From Lethocerus indicus (taxonomy: Eukaryota; Arthropoda; Insecta; Hemiptera; Belostomatidae), in the NCBI GenBank assembly GCA_019843655.1, contig JACDQD010000002.1, forward strand, positions 1,560,585-1,624,584: a DNA stretch of 64,000 nucleotides, written 5' to 3'. Under the pieces are notes generated by a model. That model saw nothing but the letters and a program-made list of their open reading frames with translations, ran no database searches and was not told the origin of the DNA. Position 1 is the first letter of the stretch. The number at the start of each line of letters is the position of its first letter. A program made the position numbers and the translations under genes. Below, in pieces: positions 11,501 through 22,825 of this stretch.

Positions 11501-12435
11501 TCTCAGGGTCAGTTTTCAGCTCTGTATTCTCAATTGGTACTGATTGGTTAATTCCCTCAAAGAAGTACATCCTGTAAAATAAATTGCAGCCAACATGGCA
11601 GACGTCCTCTAAACGCGGAATAATAATGAGAGTAGGAGTTGGCAGGCGCTTGGAAATCTGCTCGTTCTGAGCAGGAAGGAGGACAAGCACCAGCCCATTC
11701 ACGACTTGATTTACATACTAACTCTATGCGAGAAATTCTTTACATTCTTAGCGCGACGAAAGAACCAAAAATGTAATTCTGCCATATTTATCCTCGGTCC
11801 TTTTCCCCGGGGTAGTCCCTTTTTAATTACTCCTTTTCTCATAACAAGAGAGAAGACTCAATGAATCCTGTTTAATTGATTAATCGATTAATATTAACAA
11901 ATTAAGGTCAATTTCAATATGTCTCGATGTTTAAATACTTGTTTTTGAAACTCGGTAGAATCTCCCCCCCCCCATCGCCACCGGGCCTTTCTACAGTTTA
12001 CCATTCTCTCTTTTATTTCCCACGAGAGGAAAATCTGTTCGAGTTATTTAAACAGAGCGTACTTTCATTACTGGGAATTCAAGTTAGAGTGGGGAAGAAT
12101 AAACTGGAAATGGAATAAATTAATACGGTGTGTAAACACCCCAGTGCTTAATCCTCACGATGGACCTCCTCCAAGAAAAGGGACACTTGGATTTAAATTA
12201 ATTTTATTTGTACGATTTATATGTTTTCCATTCGGGCAGAAAACAACATTGCGGCTCAATAAGTCCGGCCGAATTTTCCATCAACACTTTGGATAGGCGT
12301 AATCAGTGATAACAAAACTATATATATATGGAAGTTTTAAATGGGAATAATCAATCGGGAATACTCGCGTTTTGTGCCAAAAAAAAAAATACGATTGCAA
12401 GTTGAAAACAAATAGGAAATTTTCCCCGTTTTATT
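8516..12435. other. Non-coding region, no gene recognised
   Basis: Includes a hammerhead-like remnant at 9115-9153 (GATGG, GGCGACGAGTC, GAAACCGATCTA), a C run near 10636-10652, a C run near 11966-11975, and AT-rich sequence with scattered short palindromes. No candidate frame exceeds about 90 residues or shows a domain I recognise. Confidence 0.5.
9115..9153 (+). repeat. Hammerhead-like motif remnant
   Basis: ATGATGG, then TTGGCGACGAGTC and GAAACCGATCTACC. The GAAA box and the flanking layout match the 7.2/21.6 kb motifs. The palindromic stem III ACCGGT has changed to ACCGAT and CTGA to ATGA, so it is a decayed copy at best. Confidence 0.3.
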
Positions 12436-15400
12436 TTCCTACGGCAGGATTTTCAGGAGGCCGCTAATTACAGGCGACGACCGTGTGCGGCCCCGTGGAA
12501 TATATGTACATATAGTGGACAATAAATTAGCGCAAATTGAGGTTTGCATTAAAAGTAGAACATTAAAAAAACATGAACAGGTCGGAAGAGGATCAAAATA
12601 TGATGGAATAAATTTGATAAATACATATTTATAAGAAGGGTCTCTCTTTCTCTCCGCCCTCAATCTCTCTCTCTCTCTCTCTCTTTTTCTCTCCTTCTAG
12701 TCCGAGGAGGTCAAGATATCATGTTCCCCGGTGTTATGCAAATGAGGTTGTGAGGGGGCGCCAACCGACGTTAAGAAGAATGTGACATATGGAAATCAAA
12801 TACGAATGAGGCGAGTAGGACGGGGTGGGGGGGGAGGGGAAGCGGAACGAAAACATTTAAAAGAAATAATCACAGGCGGAATCTGGAAGAAAAATCTTGC
12901 AGTTTTAAATTTGCAAAAAGAGAAAAAGGTGTTTAATGAAAACGGGTCGTTTCTATCGGTACATTTGTACTTGTGACAATCGGCAATGCAAATCCCCCGT
13001 TTGGAAGTTTGATACGAAAAATGAAAAGAATTATGTCGGATTAAAATATGAACGGCCCGGGTTTTATTCAAATGAACGGCCGCAAAACAAAAAGGACGGA
13101 GGCGAAACGACAAATGGAATTAAACTTGGCGGCGATAAATTTAACATTAATCGGACGGTCGATCTCACTGAAATTAACTCCACGAGAAAATCCCTCTCAA
13201 TCGAAGGGGACATTTAAAAACAGCCCTAGTTTCGAGTCACTTGGGTCTATTCGAGATATTTTCGAAAAATGTCTATACATAGCAATCCGGCAAGGGAGTA
13301 TCAAAAGAAGAGGTGGAACAATAAATTACTACAATAAATAACTCTATAATATTCCAAATCCTCGCCCCACGAGTACTAACAGATATGTTTGATTTGCATT
13401 AATTTAAGTTTATTTAATTGATTATTGTCCGAAGGGCGGAAAGTATAAATTGTGCCGCTTAAGTTCAAGATTTGGCGCTAAACTGAAGATCCAATTTCGC
13501 TTCAATTAAAACTTGTACTAGTTGCAGCTAAAATGTAATATTATGTAAAACGGTACTCTTTAATATTTTACGCAGTTATTAAAATTTCATCAGCAATTTA
13601 ATTGGAAACACGCATAATTAATGAAATCCTTGTCGTCTGAGGAGCACCAATCCTCGGTTAGTTCGGCGGCGGCGGCGGCGGCGGCAATTAAAATCTGGCG
13701 CTAATAGATTCGGGACGGACCCGTCCCTTAATCAACTTAATGTCCCTGGTTCCCGTGCCGCTCCGGCGGGGATATTTAAAATATTAATTCCTTATTCCGG
13801 GAAACGGACAAACCCGGTTTTGCCATTAGAGGTAGACGGCAAAATGAACCGTGTTCCCCTCCCCATCCCCCTCCTCCTTCAACCCCCTTGGCTCATGTCC
13901 TCGGCGTCCTTGCGTTGTCGGTTCGAGCGATGACGAAACGGCGTATGGCGTGAAAAAGGGCGGGGAAAATTATGAACCTACTCACGGAAATTGCACGGAA
14001 CTTCACTGGGGCCCAATCCCGTTAAAACGCCAGCGGGCCAGCGGGCAGTTAAAGCAGCAAACACGGGGAGGGGGGGGGGTGGAAAAATTAACGGAGGGCC
14101 AATCCGCGTAGGGACAAAGCTAAAGTATAATTTTCGGGTTTGAAGAATAATATAAGAAGTGAGCGATTGACAATTCAAAATTGAGATTTTGAAACGCGAA
14201 ATATTCAATATTCAATACATGTTGAATTCTTGTTGGAGATATTTGAACGAAGCATCGTGGACAGAGTCTTGGGGGGGGTCATAAATGGGCGACGTAATCC
14301 TAAGGATTCGGCCGGGACAGGATTTTTACAAATTCTTTTTTAAGGGAGGATCAAATAAATACGGGGATCATACTCTCCCCTCGTTTATATAATGTTGTAA
14401 AACGGGCGCCAAAATTACATAACTGACATCATCTTTACTTTTCAGTTAACGATCCCTCGTTTATTTAATCGCTCTTCACTGCTCGTGATATTAACCCTTC
14501 CGGGTTGAGCCCACTCGGTTCAGTCCTGATTTTGCTGTTGTTTTAACCAGACTGTGCTCTCGTTAACGGTACAATTATTGGAACAGAACGATGGAAATAA
14601 TACATAATTTGTGGACGAGCTATTGGCCGGCTCGATCCAGTGTTGTTGAAAGCAGAGTGAATTCTGTCGTTGTTTGGGGGTGGAGGGCGGTACTGTCAAA
14701 TGGGAAGGGTCGGCTTTAAGGAAGCGATTAAAGTCGTAGGGTCCCGTCGGGACCCTGACAAACTGCCGGGGGCCCGGTGATGGGGTGGAGGGGGCCCATC
14801 CCCAATTCGTGCTTGTTTTTCCTTAAAACAACACAGGAAACGAGCGTTTCATTAGGCTTAAAACAGTATTTCCAGGCGGTACTCTCCCTAGGCGGCCACT
14901 GGAACAGCCGGAGAGTGACCGACTTCCAATTACTGTCAGGCGAAAAGGGGGCCTTCCCAACCCAATCCAGCCGAAAGGGACCAAACTGATGATTTTAAAA
15001 TTGCGACTAAACAATAAATACATTCATATAAAGTAGTGGTCAAATGTAGTACCGTCGAGTGTTTTTCTGAACGAATTTTTCCCAAAGCGGAATTTTTAGA
15101 AATGTTCACCCGGGAAAAGAAATCATCGTCCGGAAAAGGAGAAACAATCACTTCCACGAGCGAGTAAGGGAGAAATAATAAAACTGGAGACGTTCCAGAG
15201 AGGAGCGATTCTCGCTCCTTATTAACAACAAAAGACGAAGAAAAGGGGCGGTGGTGGGACGCTCGTCGGTTTCGGGCTGAAAGTTTGAGACCCGATAAAT
15301 AGGGACAACAATGGGAAACGGGAAGAGGAGAACAGGGAAAAGAGGCAGGAGATAGGACAGAGGGGTTGTAGGGGTGCGACAGTTTACTTTGCTCGGTCGG

Positions 15401-16203
15401 GGGGGGGACGCGCGGTTAAAATCTTCCCCCCGAATCCAAACCCCAACCGCTCAGAACGTTCGCCGCCAATTTACATCTTCCGTCAATTGTCGAAAACCAC
15501 CCTTCCATAAAAAAGTGGAAAACCCCAGGAGACTGCGCCATTAGAGAGAGAGAGAGGAGGGGTGAGGGAGGAGAATTTTGTGTTGTTTTGGGGGTTTGTT
15601 TTGTGTTTTGGAGAGAGAGAGTTGAAAATTAGGCGAAGTGCCAACGGTTGACTCGAAGTGCCATTGGGCGATTGGCAGGACGGACAGACGTGGGACAGGC
15701 GGACCTGTAAGTCCGACGGACCGTGAACACAGTTGGCAGCTTAACGTTGTACAGTTAGGGCTAAATAACGGCGGCGCGTGGGTCCGATTTAAACGCTCAA
15801 GAGAGTATTCGGATTGATTGGCAAACGATGGGTTCAGTACTGTATCCCCATACATTGCTGTTACATGGCAGCGGAATTAGGTACTCGCGGCAACCGGTAC
15901 TTCCAGCCGGCCTCGCCATTACCGGCATTATAGTTCGCCACTTGAAAGCCAGACGGGCGGACCGAAGTCCCGGTTCTCGAGCACAATTAGAAACTTAGCC
16001 GCCGAGGTATTAATTGGAATCGAAGCATTCAATCGGACACGCCCCATTGACTTGCCCCGACTGTTTGAATAATATTGCCGGCCGGTCCGACACTTTGTTT
16101 GTCCGCCTATTAACTGTCGAATAAATTGGTAACAACGCATAGTGTCAATACTACAATACGGTACAACAACGCACTTGTTTCTACTATTGGTCCTAGATGG
16201 TAA
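12436..16203. other. Non-coding region with simple repeats
   Basis: Contains (CT)n at 12664-12684, a G run at about 12827-12833, (CGG)n at 13664-13685, G-rich tracts at 14064-14080 and 14267-14278, and GA-rich tracts at 15543-15560 and 15611-15621. Overlapping frames at 12.8-13.3 kb and 15.5-15.9 kb follow compositional bias and have no recognisable domain. Confidence 0.5.
13664..13685. repeat. (CGG)n trinucleotide repeat
   Basis: About seven uninterrupted CGG units, flanked by AT-rich DNA with no coding frame that I can support. Confidence 0.85.
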
Positions 16204-16340
16204 TTTTTTTTTTTTTTAAGTTTATTTATTGTACAATCAACTATATGCCGGTTGTATGCCGGTATGTAGTCTGTTTGATCTTGCGGTCTTGTTTCACATG
16301 TTTCACCTGTTTCACTCGGCATAAAGACGCCGCACTAGTT
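16204..16340 (-). mobile_element. Jockey-type LINE 3' end, copy 5
   Basis: On the minus strand the sequence reads GGCGTCTTTAT, GAGTGAAACAGGTGAAAC, then GGCATATAGTTGATTGTACA, AATAAATAAA and a 14-base poly(A) (T-run 16204-16217). The same order occurs in the copy at 46849-47268. Only the extreme 3' UTR is left, so the coding part has been lost by 5' truncation, as is usual for LINE insertions. Confidence 0.75.
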
Positions 16341-16790
16341 ATCCGTATCCCTACAGCAAAGTCCTCCGGTGGCGTGCGTAAGCCAAATTGCCATAAAGAG
16401 GAAAGGCGAAATGGATGGATCGTAAAGGATTTTGTCGGATGTGGAGAGGATTCAGAGAGGCGGAATGCGGATTCGGATTTAAGGAAGCGCGCAAGTTGTC
16501 GTGACTTCGTCGATATCTCGACCAACAGTTTTTTTGTTGTTCATTTGGTATTGAGAACATTTTTAAAATCTGGTAGAGCAATTTTCTCAACGATAGGCAC
16601 TAAATGTGGCCTGGTACCCTTTTTGTATTAATTCTCAACTGATCCTAGCCTACCTTCCCCTGATGCCCTGAGTTTATCCGCCGAAATCTCGCCCAGCCAG
16701 GATTGTTCTGCAGTGGTTCTCCCGTCGGTACTTTGTACCGCTCTATTGTGTCCACCGATCTGTATTGCAGATGAGCGTGTCCCTCCCTCC

Positions 16791-16814
16791 CTCTCTCTCT
16801 CTCTCTCTCTCTCT
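16791..16814. repeat. (CT)n microsatellite
   Basis: Twelve CT units at the end of a CCCT-rich tract. The acidic/arginine-like frames that cross it on the minus strand are products of the repeat. Confidence 0.9.
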
Positions 16815-16999
16815 TGCGGCGGCACAATTAGCGGCTGTTGGCCCTTCCGACGCCCGCCCCCCAACACGCCCGCTATATGAGACCCGGGGGAGGATTAACA
16901 GATAGCTACCGAGCCGAGGTGTACTATTTACTCTCGGCTTCCCCGTTTCCACTGTTTACCCTATCTTGTGTGTTGTGTCTATTGTACAAACTACAATGA

Positions 17000-17028
17000 T
17001 AGAGAGAGGAGAGAGAGAGAGAGAGAGA
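17000..17028. repeat. (GA)n microsatellite
   Basis: GA repeat interrupted once by GG, about 210 bp from the CT repeat of opposite strand sense at 16791. The two could pair as a hairpin in a transcript. Confidence 0.85.
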
Positions 17029-19616
17029 ACCTTCCCTCACTTCCCCGCTCCCCAGCACCATGGGGCTCTGTCACATTGTCACGATCTGTCCCGCAGGAGA
17101 CGTTTACTCTGTAACCAAGTTTAGGGATAAGGTTTGAACCGCCTACCGGCGACATCTGTTTACGTATAAAAGCCCCGCTTTTAAGCTCCAAGAACTGCCT
17201 TCAAGACTGGTCAAAAAAACGATGCATTGTAGCCTCAAAATTGCCTTCAAAACTGTGTCAATGATTGGACGGGGTTTTTCAACTTTTTCATGGCCTCATC
17301 GCCCGGTTTTTTGATTAACGGAGCACTACTGAGCTTACTGGGACCGCAGGCCACTCATTTGCCACTGGAGTGCGTCTCTCGGTACCAATTAATCTGCGAT
17401 TAAGGTTGCGGCGGGGATGAGAACGATGATTCTATCCAATTCTATCGGTCGACTAATTATTTAAGGGGAGCCGGCCGGCCGCAACCCACCATAATCCCCC
17501 CCCCCAACATCCCCCGACACCCTCGGATTTGAATTATTAATTGCGCTAACCCCGTTAAAAACGTCCCGAATAATTACGGGCGTTTGAAGGCCCACGCCGC
17601 TAGTCGACTGCGGAGGAACCGTCTTATTATTATTTCCACCCCGGCCATCCTTCTTTTCCTCCTACTTTCTCCCTTCCCTCAGACAAAACTCCGAGAGTTA
17701 ATTGCATTTCCCGCGTCACCCTTCTAAGCCACCAGCCCCAGAAACAACAGGCGAGCCGCCCCAACGGATTTATGAGAATAACAGAGGGGGCAGCGGATAA
17801 TTCGACGGTGGAGGGGGTAGAAAGAGAAAACGAATGTTTCGGTAAACGGGGAATATGAATAAGGCCAAAGTTTGAATTTAATTTATCCAGAAATTGTTCC
17901 AATTTGGCCCCGGAGTTTGCCAGCCGGCTTGAACCAGAAGAGAGGGAACGTAAATTGAAATTTTGTTTTACGTTAAATTATACCGGGTCTCGGTTAACAA
18001 GTTTTAAATACGTTTCAGGTATTCGTGAGGTGTTTGGAATTTCGCCGATCGTCCTATTATTCCGCCTTTTCCGCCAGCGTAACTTTACTTAATTCTAGGT
18101 ATTCCCAGACGATAATTTATATAGCAACGATGTTTCAACCGAATAATACACAATTTTAAATATCAGATTCGGTCCGGCCATTTCCGGAACCGGGTATTGG
18201 CCGTCGTGCCAGAATTTCCGTCCGGGGTAGATATAGTCAATAATTACTATGCCGGCGACTTAATTTGGCGGCTACAAATCGATGCCGGGACAAACACCCG
18301 GCGGCGTTTAATTAGGCAATCCTCGGTCCAACCCCCTCCCACCCCCCACCCCAACATCACCATCAACCCATGCTTTATCGATAATGGGACCCCGGACCCG
18401 GAGTTCGCGGCCATTTAGCCCACAAATATGGAACAAGCGATATTCAAACTCTATTTTAAACTGTCCAATTAACGCTCGAACGGGGCCGGTGAACAATTTT
18501 CGTGGCCATTTTAAATTCGGTACTTGATACTTCGCCCGCGTTAAAACAAATACCATAAGATGTAAGGATTGCCTGAGTGGGTGCCTTCTGACTTTGGTCA
18601 TTTGATATTCGCTCGTAGGCGCATGCAATAGAAAGTATTTTCATGCAATGATTTTCGTGTTTTCGGACAACCTCCAGATGCTGCTGCAGTAAACCGTTCA
18701 AGCGAAAGACCAGAAGATAGATCACAAGAATCTAATAAGCCAGGTTCGTCTTCTCGCATCGTCGTTGGTAATGAGGATTTCGCCGTTAAAGTGCTGACAG
18801 GATGCTTCAGGCCCACATAAATACTACACCACAAACAGGTTTCCGCTGACGATTGTTATAGCGATTATGCGAGTGTCGTATAATCCGGCGAAGTTCCTAC
18901 TTCGTGTCGTCTACCGACGACAAGTAGGCGTTGTGACTTAATTGTAATTATTGGCATGCATAAGGGGATCTCAATTGGCCACCACGGTTTTTCATTAAAT
19001 CGGATAATTAACTGGGACACGAAAGATTTGAAACGCTATAAACGGCCATAGAATATGTTCAAATGGGCCGTGAACCGGTACAGGATGTCACGGGCGAGGA
19101 TGAAGGCGGAAAAAAAGACGGATTAACCCGCAGGAGTCGTGAAACGTCGACGAGGAAGTCGTATCCCAGGTACTTACTCAACGAAGGTATTCACGCAAAC
19201 ATTTTTACAGCCGCCAACTTCCGGCCAATAATTCACGGGGTAACAACTGCCATTAAATCTACTCTGTTTTATGGCCCTCCCCATCCCCCACCCCCGTCTT
19301 AAAGACCGCCCTAATGATGTGTAATACACGGAAGCGCTGTTTGTAACGTTCAGACGATGATTCAAGTTCTGATTTTAATATTTATTTAAACACTTCATGA
19401 ACTTTCATGAAGTTTGCATCGCATGACTGAAAAAGAAATTTTTACTTACAAATTTTAAGTACTGTTTACAACGTATTTGATGCGCTACAACAATTGTTAC
19501 AATTATAAGAACGGCGGAATTTAAACCGAATATTGAAGCCCGGCGCCGCGTTGATAAATTTTTTGAAGAATTATACTCATTAATCACGGCGTTGTAAAAA
19601 ATTAAAAATTTGGTGC

Positions 19617-19619
<3 letters not shown>

Positions 19620-19677
<58 letters not shown>
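19620..19677. repeat. (GA)n microsatellite
   Basis: Twenty-nine uninterrupted GA units followed by GGGG. No gene lies in or next to it. Confidence 0.95.
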
Positions 19678-19681
<4 letters not shown>

Positions 19682-20487
19682 TCTTTGGCTCATTGTGTCC
19701 TATTCAAAGATGAACGAGGAGGGGTGGGACTCCGCACTATATACACGTAATTTGCCCTAATAAAGACCTCAATTTATCTTTTTAGGTCTAAGCCCTTCTT
19801 CCTTTTTTATTTTATTTTTTTTTTCACGACAACGCAGGCCCTCCCCCTTTTAATAATTACGGCCTTACAAGTTGTTTAGACGGGGCCAAAATCAAAAGAA
19901 CAAGATGAGAAGAGGAAAGAGACAGTGGAGAGGTAAACCTACACAGTCGGACTTTACCATTTCCCCCCTTTCCTCTTATTAATAAAATTTTATTTTATTC
20001 TTCCTTGCGGCGAGTAATGGGTCATTAACCGTTTCTGTGTTGACGTCCTCGAAGGCTGATAATTATTTAGATATTATTTAAACTTACAATAATTATATTT
20101 ACAGCGGGCTTATTTAAATTCAACCGACTACGGCAATTGCCGTAAAACTGGTCATACAGTGTATTGATGATATAAGTAATCATTTGTCCACAAAACAACT
20201 GTTTACTTTGGTTGATAAACACTGTCAATTGTCAGAAAATGAAATTTCATTAGCCTGACGCTGAAAAGTATTCGCCGGGTTTATTAATAATAGTGTATGA
20301 AAATGATTTACATTGCGCGCATTTAACATCCCTCTGTGTGGTTTAATGAATTTGAAACACAACCACCTATGGACGCGCCTGACACACGTACAATAATAAA
20401 TAAATTCGATTAAAATATATTCTACCAGCGAATATTTCGTCACAAATGCAACAATTTTCAGCCTTTTCTAATGGGCTTTCCTTTTGG

Positions 20488-20538
20488 GGTCTCTCCGACG
20501 TTTCGGAACTCTCACCGTTTCATCATCAGGGTCCGACC
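20488..20538 (-). ncRNA. Hammerhead ribozyme-like motif (Penelope type)
   Basis: On the minus strand: GGTC, GGA, CC, then core CTGATGA, an imperfect stem II region, core GAAA, palindromic ACGT and GTC, then GG, AGA, GACC. Stem I pairs CC/GG and GGTC/GACC around a 3x3 internal loop. The cores CTGATGA and GAAA and the GTC cleavage triplet are all present in the correct order. Stem II is the weak point: a T-C mismatch, then about three pairs. Very short palindromic stem III is the hallmark of hammerheads in Penelope-like elements and retrozymes, which can cleave as dimers. No reverse transcriptase lies nearby, so this is probably a truncated element. Activity is inferred only. Confidence 0.55.
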
Positions 20539-21304
20539 GAAGAGTGGATCGACTCGGCTTTCTCTATATAGGGGATGTGTCGTTAATCCTCTCGGGATTA
20601 AGATCGTTTGTTCACTTAATTACCGGCAACCAACCCCCCGCTGATATTTATTGTATCCAACGTTTCTGTTAAATCGTCCCGAACCAGCCAAACAATACCT
20701 AAAGGGCCTTATAGCCAATAGTAACTAGATTTTAACTCGGATAATATTACACAGTTGCGATAGCTACTACTAACGTGTATAATGCTATAGAAGAGGAGGA
20801 TGGGGGAGGGGAAAAGGTGAAATACGACTGACAAACCCAGTTGGATGCGGCTGAAAAGTCTCGGTGATGGAGCATATTCGGGGCGATATAAAAAGGCCGT
20901 CGCGTATATATATTCTCCGGCGTATAATGAAATACGGGCGCCGATGTATTCCGTAAGCCGGCGCCGATATACAAATATAAGACGGGATTTCGCTCGCTAA
21001 AGAGCGGTAGACGGTGCGTTGGCGAACGCGTTAAATTTCGCGGTGCCGTTCGCCAACAAAACCGGACTCAATAGTCAGTCGCACGAAGCAATAATACTCT
21101 TGAGAAATGATAAAAATGTTACCAATACACGACGCTTTCAGTATGCACCTTGTTGTTCACAATCTCAATATATTTGAATAATATCGCTCCCCGGGCTGAA
21201 TTCATTGTTAATTTTTTTTTATTACGCTTAACAAGCATTGTGTAATGCAAAGAACAATATATTTACACAGAAAGGTAAAATCGAAAGAGTTTATTTATTT
21301 TACT
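20539..21304. other. Non-coding region, no gene recognised
   Basis: Moderately AT-rich, with a G-rich patch at 20795-20815. If the hammerhead motif belongs to a Penelope-like element, the remainder of the element would be expected in one of the flanks, but I see no GIY-YIG or reverse-transcriptase residues here. Confidence 0.45.
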
Positions 21305-21347
21305 TTTGGGTTTGTGGTGTTTCTGTCTCCTCTCGCCGGTTTGGTCT

Positions 21348-21396
21348 TTTGCCGGTTTCGGCTGCTCGCCATCTTCAGTAGTCACTTTCCGGCATC
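21348..21396 (-). repeat. Hammerhead-like motif, left arm
   Basis: Minus strand: GTGACTA, CTGAAGA, GGCGAGCAGCC, GAAACCGG, CAAAAGACC. The core CTGAAGA and GAAA are intact, but the TCTAG that carries the cleavage site and stem I in the sister copies has been deleted. Confidence 0.45.
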
Positions 21397-21583
21397 CTCA
21401 CTGCACTGTGTCACTTGTACCAATATACAATAGAAGATAGGTTTCTCCTGTCGTATATTCGTAAGTCAGAAACTAATAGTTGTGACCAGTTTTATGATCA
21501 AATATAAACAAACCGCAGTACAAGTGACAGTGACAGTGCAGTGAGGACGCCCCCCCCCCCGAAAAACATTGAAAGTGCCAAAA

Positions 21584-21626
21584 GTGACTACTGAAGATGG
21601 CGAGCAGCCGAAAAACCAGTCTAGCA
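21584..21626 (+). repeat. Hammerhead-like motif, right arm
   Basis: GACTA, CTGAAGA, TGGCGAGCAGCC, GAAAAACCAGTC, TAGCAAAAG. CTA before the core can pair with TAG after GTC (stem I), GGC/GCC form stem II, and GTC is retained. Two extra A residues and loss of the palindromic CCGG distort stem III. Confidence 0.45.
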
Positions 21627-21730
21627 AAAGACCAAACCGGCGAGAGGGGACAGAAACACAACAGATCTACGGTATTCCAACCCCTCGCAGACCACAAAAC
21701 GGGTATGTTAAATTATTTTACTTTTCTTTT

Positions 21731-22539
21731 TCTACACGAAAGAAATCAATTTCTCTCCAGGTCTCATTTGAAAAATCTTCTTTAGCGATACCTGGTGACA
21801 TGACAATTGTGGAATCCTAGACCTGTTTTTCACCGTTTCCAGGGGGACTTTAGTCCCGTGTTTGCCACGGGATAAATAGAATCACCGGCTGTTTCGACTT
21901 GTTTCTGAACACACGTGAATTTCCATTCGGCCCCTCATAAATTGGAACCAAGTGGAGCTGACTTAACTGCACTAGCGAAGACTTCACGCTCCGGAACCGA
22001 AAGTTTAATTATTAAAGTAGCTGTGACACGGCCCGGTGGTAATCACAATGGCCGTATTTCATTTTGAACCCTGACCAAGGAGAATATATATTATTAAAGT
22101 CTGAACTCAATTTAAAATAATCCCGGGCCGCATTAGACCGACTGCTAATGTTTTGCGGCGGCAATAAGTATAATGCAAATGAAGGAAGCAATAACGTCTA
22201 ATCCTTTGGATTAGGTTGGTGTAGGGGGTGACTCACCCCCTTCCCATCCCCTGGCCCCTGGCTGCGGCCCTCTTCTCCAACCCTTTCGGGTTCCTTCCAC
22301 GGACTGAGGTTTCTCTGACCCGCAAGATATTTATTGCCGTCATAATTCTTCCAGGTTTTATTGTGTACACAACCGCAAAGGACGGGTTCATTATTCCTTC
22401 CCATTGTAATTCAAAACGTTGTACGTACAAAAATATTATTATAATCTCGGTTTATCGAAAAATTTTATGCCCCCCTAATGGACCGACCGACTGCCGGATT
22501 ATTAGTCACGTTTTGTTAATTTAGAATCCGCTACTCCTG
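21731..22539. other. Non-coding region, no gene recognised
   Basis: No feature that I can support. A forward frame near 22228-22524 is opposed by frames on the minus strand and has no known domain. Confidence 0.45.
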
Positions 22540-22825
22540 TCCAATCTAACTAAAACTAACTTTTATTTCTAAACTAACTACTGTATTTAGATACTATCGG
22601 TGACATTATACTGAAACCACGGTCTACCACAAACGAAGACACCGTATTTCAGATAATACCATTACCTTTTAAACTAGAAGCCCGTAGAAATAATATTATA
22701 TGCCTAAAATTGGAGTTACCTAGTCAAAAACACGTGTCTACACACACGACGCTTAGCCCAAATTGGACTGAACCGAAACTATTATTGGCTAAGTCCAATG
22801 GAATGGTCCAGTAAGTTAGATTGGA
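22540..22825. repeat. Inverted-repeat pair, possible MITE
   Basis: TCCAATCTAACT (22540-22551) is matched perfectly by its reverse complement at 22814-22825. CTCCT-type sequence extends the match outward with one extra base on the left. The 286-bp span encodes nothing. No clear target-site duplication is visible, so the superfamily is unassigned and chance is not excluded. Confidence 0.35.

Larger units (their letters stand above)
16341..20487. other. Non-coding region with (CT)n and (GA)n tracts
   Basis: Holds (CT)n at 16791-16814, (GA)n at 17000-17028 and 19620-19677, and C runs at 17496-17504 and 18337-18350. Bases about 18790-18808 contain a 19-mer (AGTGCTGACAGGATGCTTC) repeated at about 59.31 kb. 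An open forward frame before it (about 18664-18819) lacks a start codon and a known domain. I see no host gene that I can defend. Confidence 0.45.
21305..21730. repeat. Second fold-back repeat with hammerhead-like motifs
   Basis: The left arm (about 21310-21425, minus sense) and right arm (about 21519-21720, plus sense) are copies of the unit seen at 6955-7250. The right arm includes GTACAAGTGACAGTGACAGT, GCAGTGAGGACGCC, a 12-C run, AAAAGTGACTACTGAAGATG, GCGAGCAGCC, AGTCTAGCAAAAGACCAAAC, CGGCGAG and CAGACCACAAAACGGGTATG. About 95 bp of unrelated sequence separates the arms. The repeated inverted-pair layout at two loci suggests a real structural form and not chance. Confidence 0.65.

Noticed and set aside
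17130..17150. GGTTTGAACC-like B-box suggesting a tRNA on the minus strand
   Set aside because: The flanking bases do not form a T-stem and no A-box or acceptor stem is found at the right distance.
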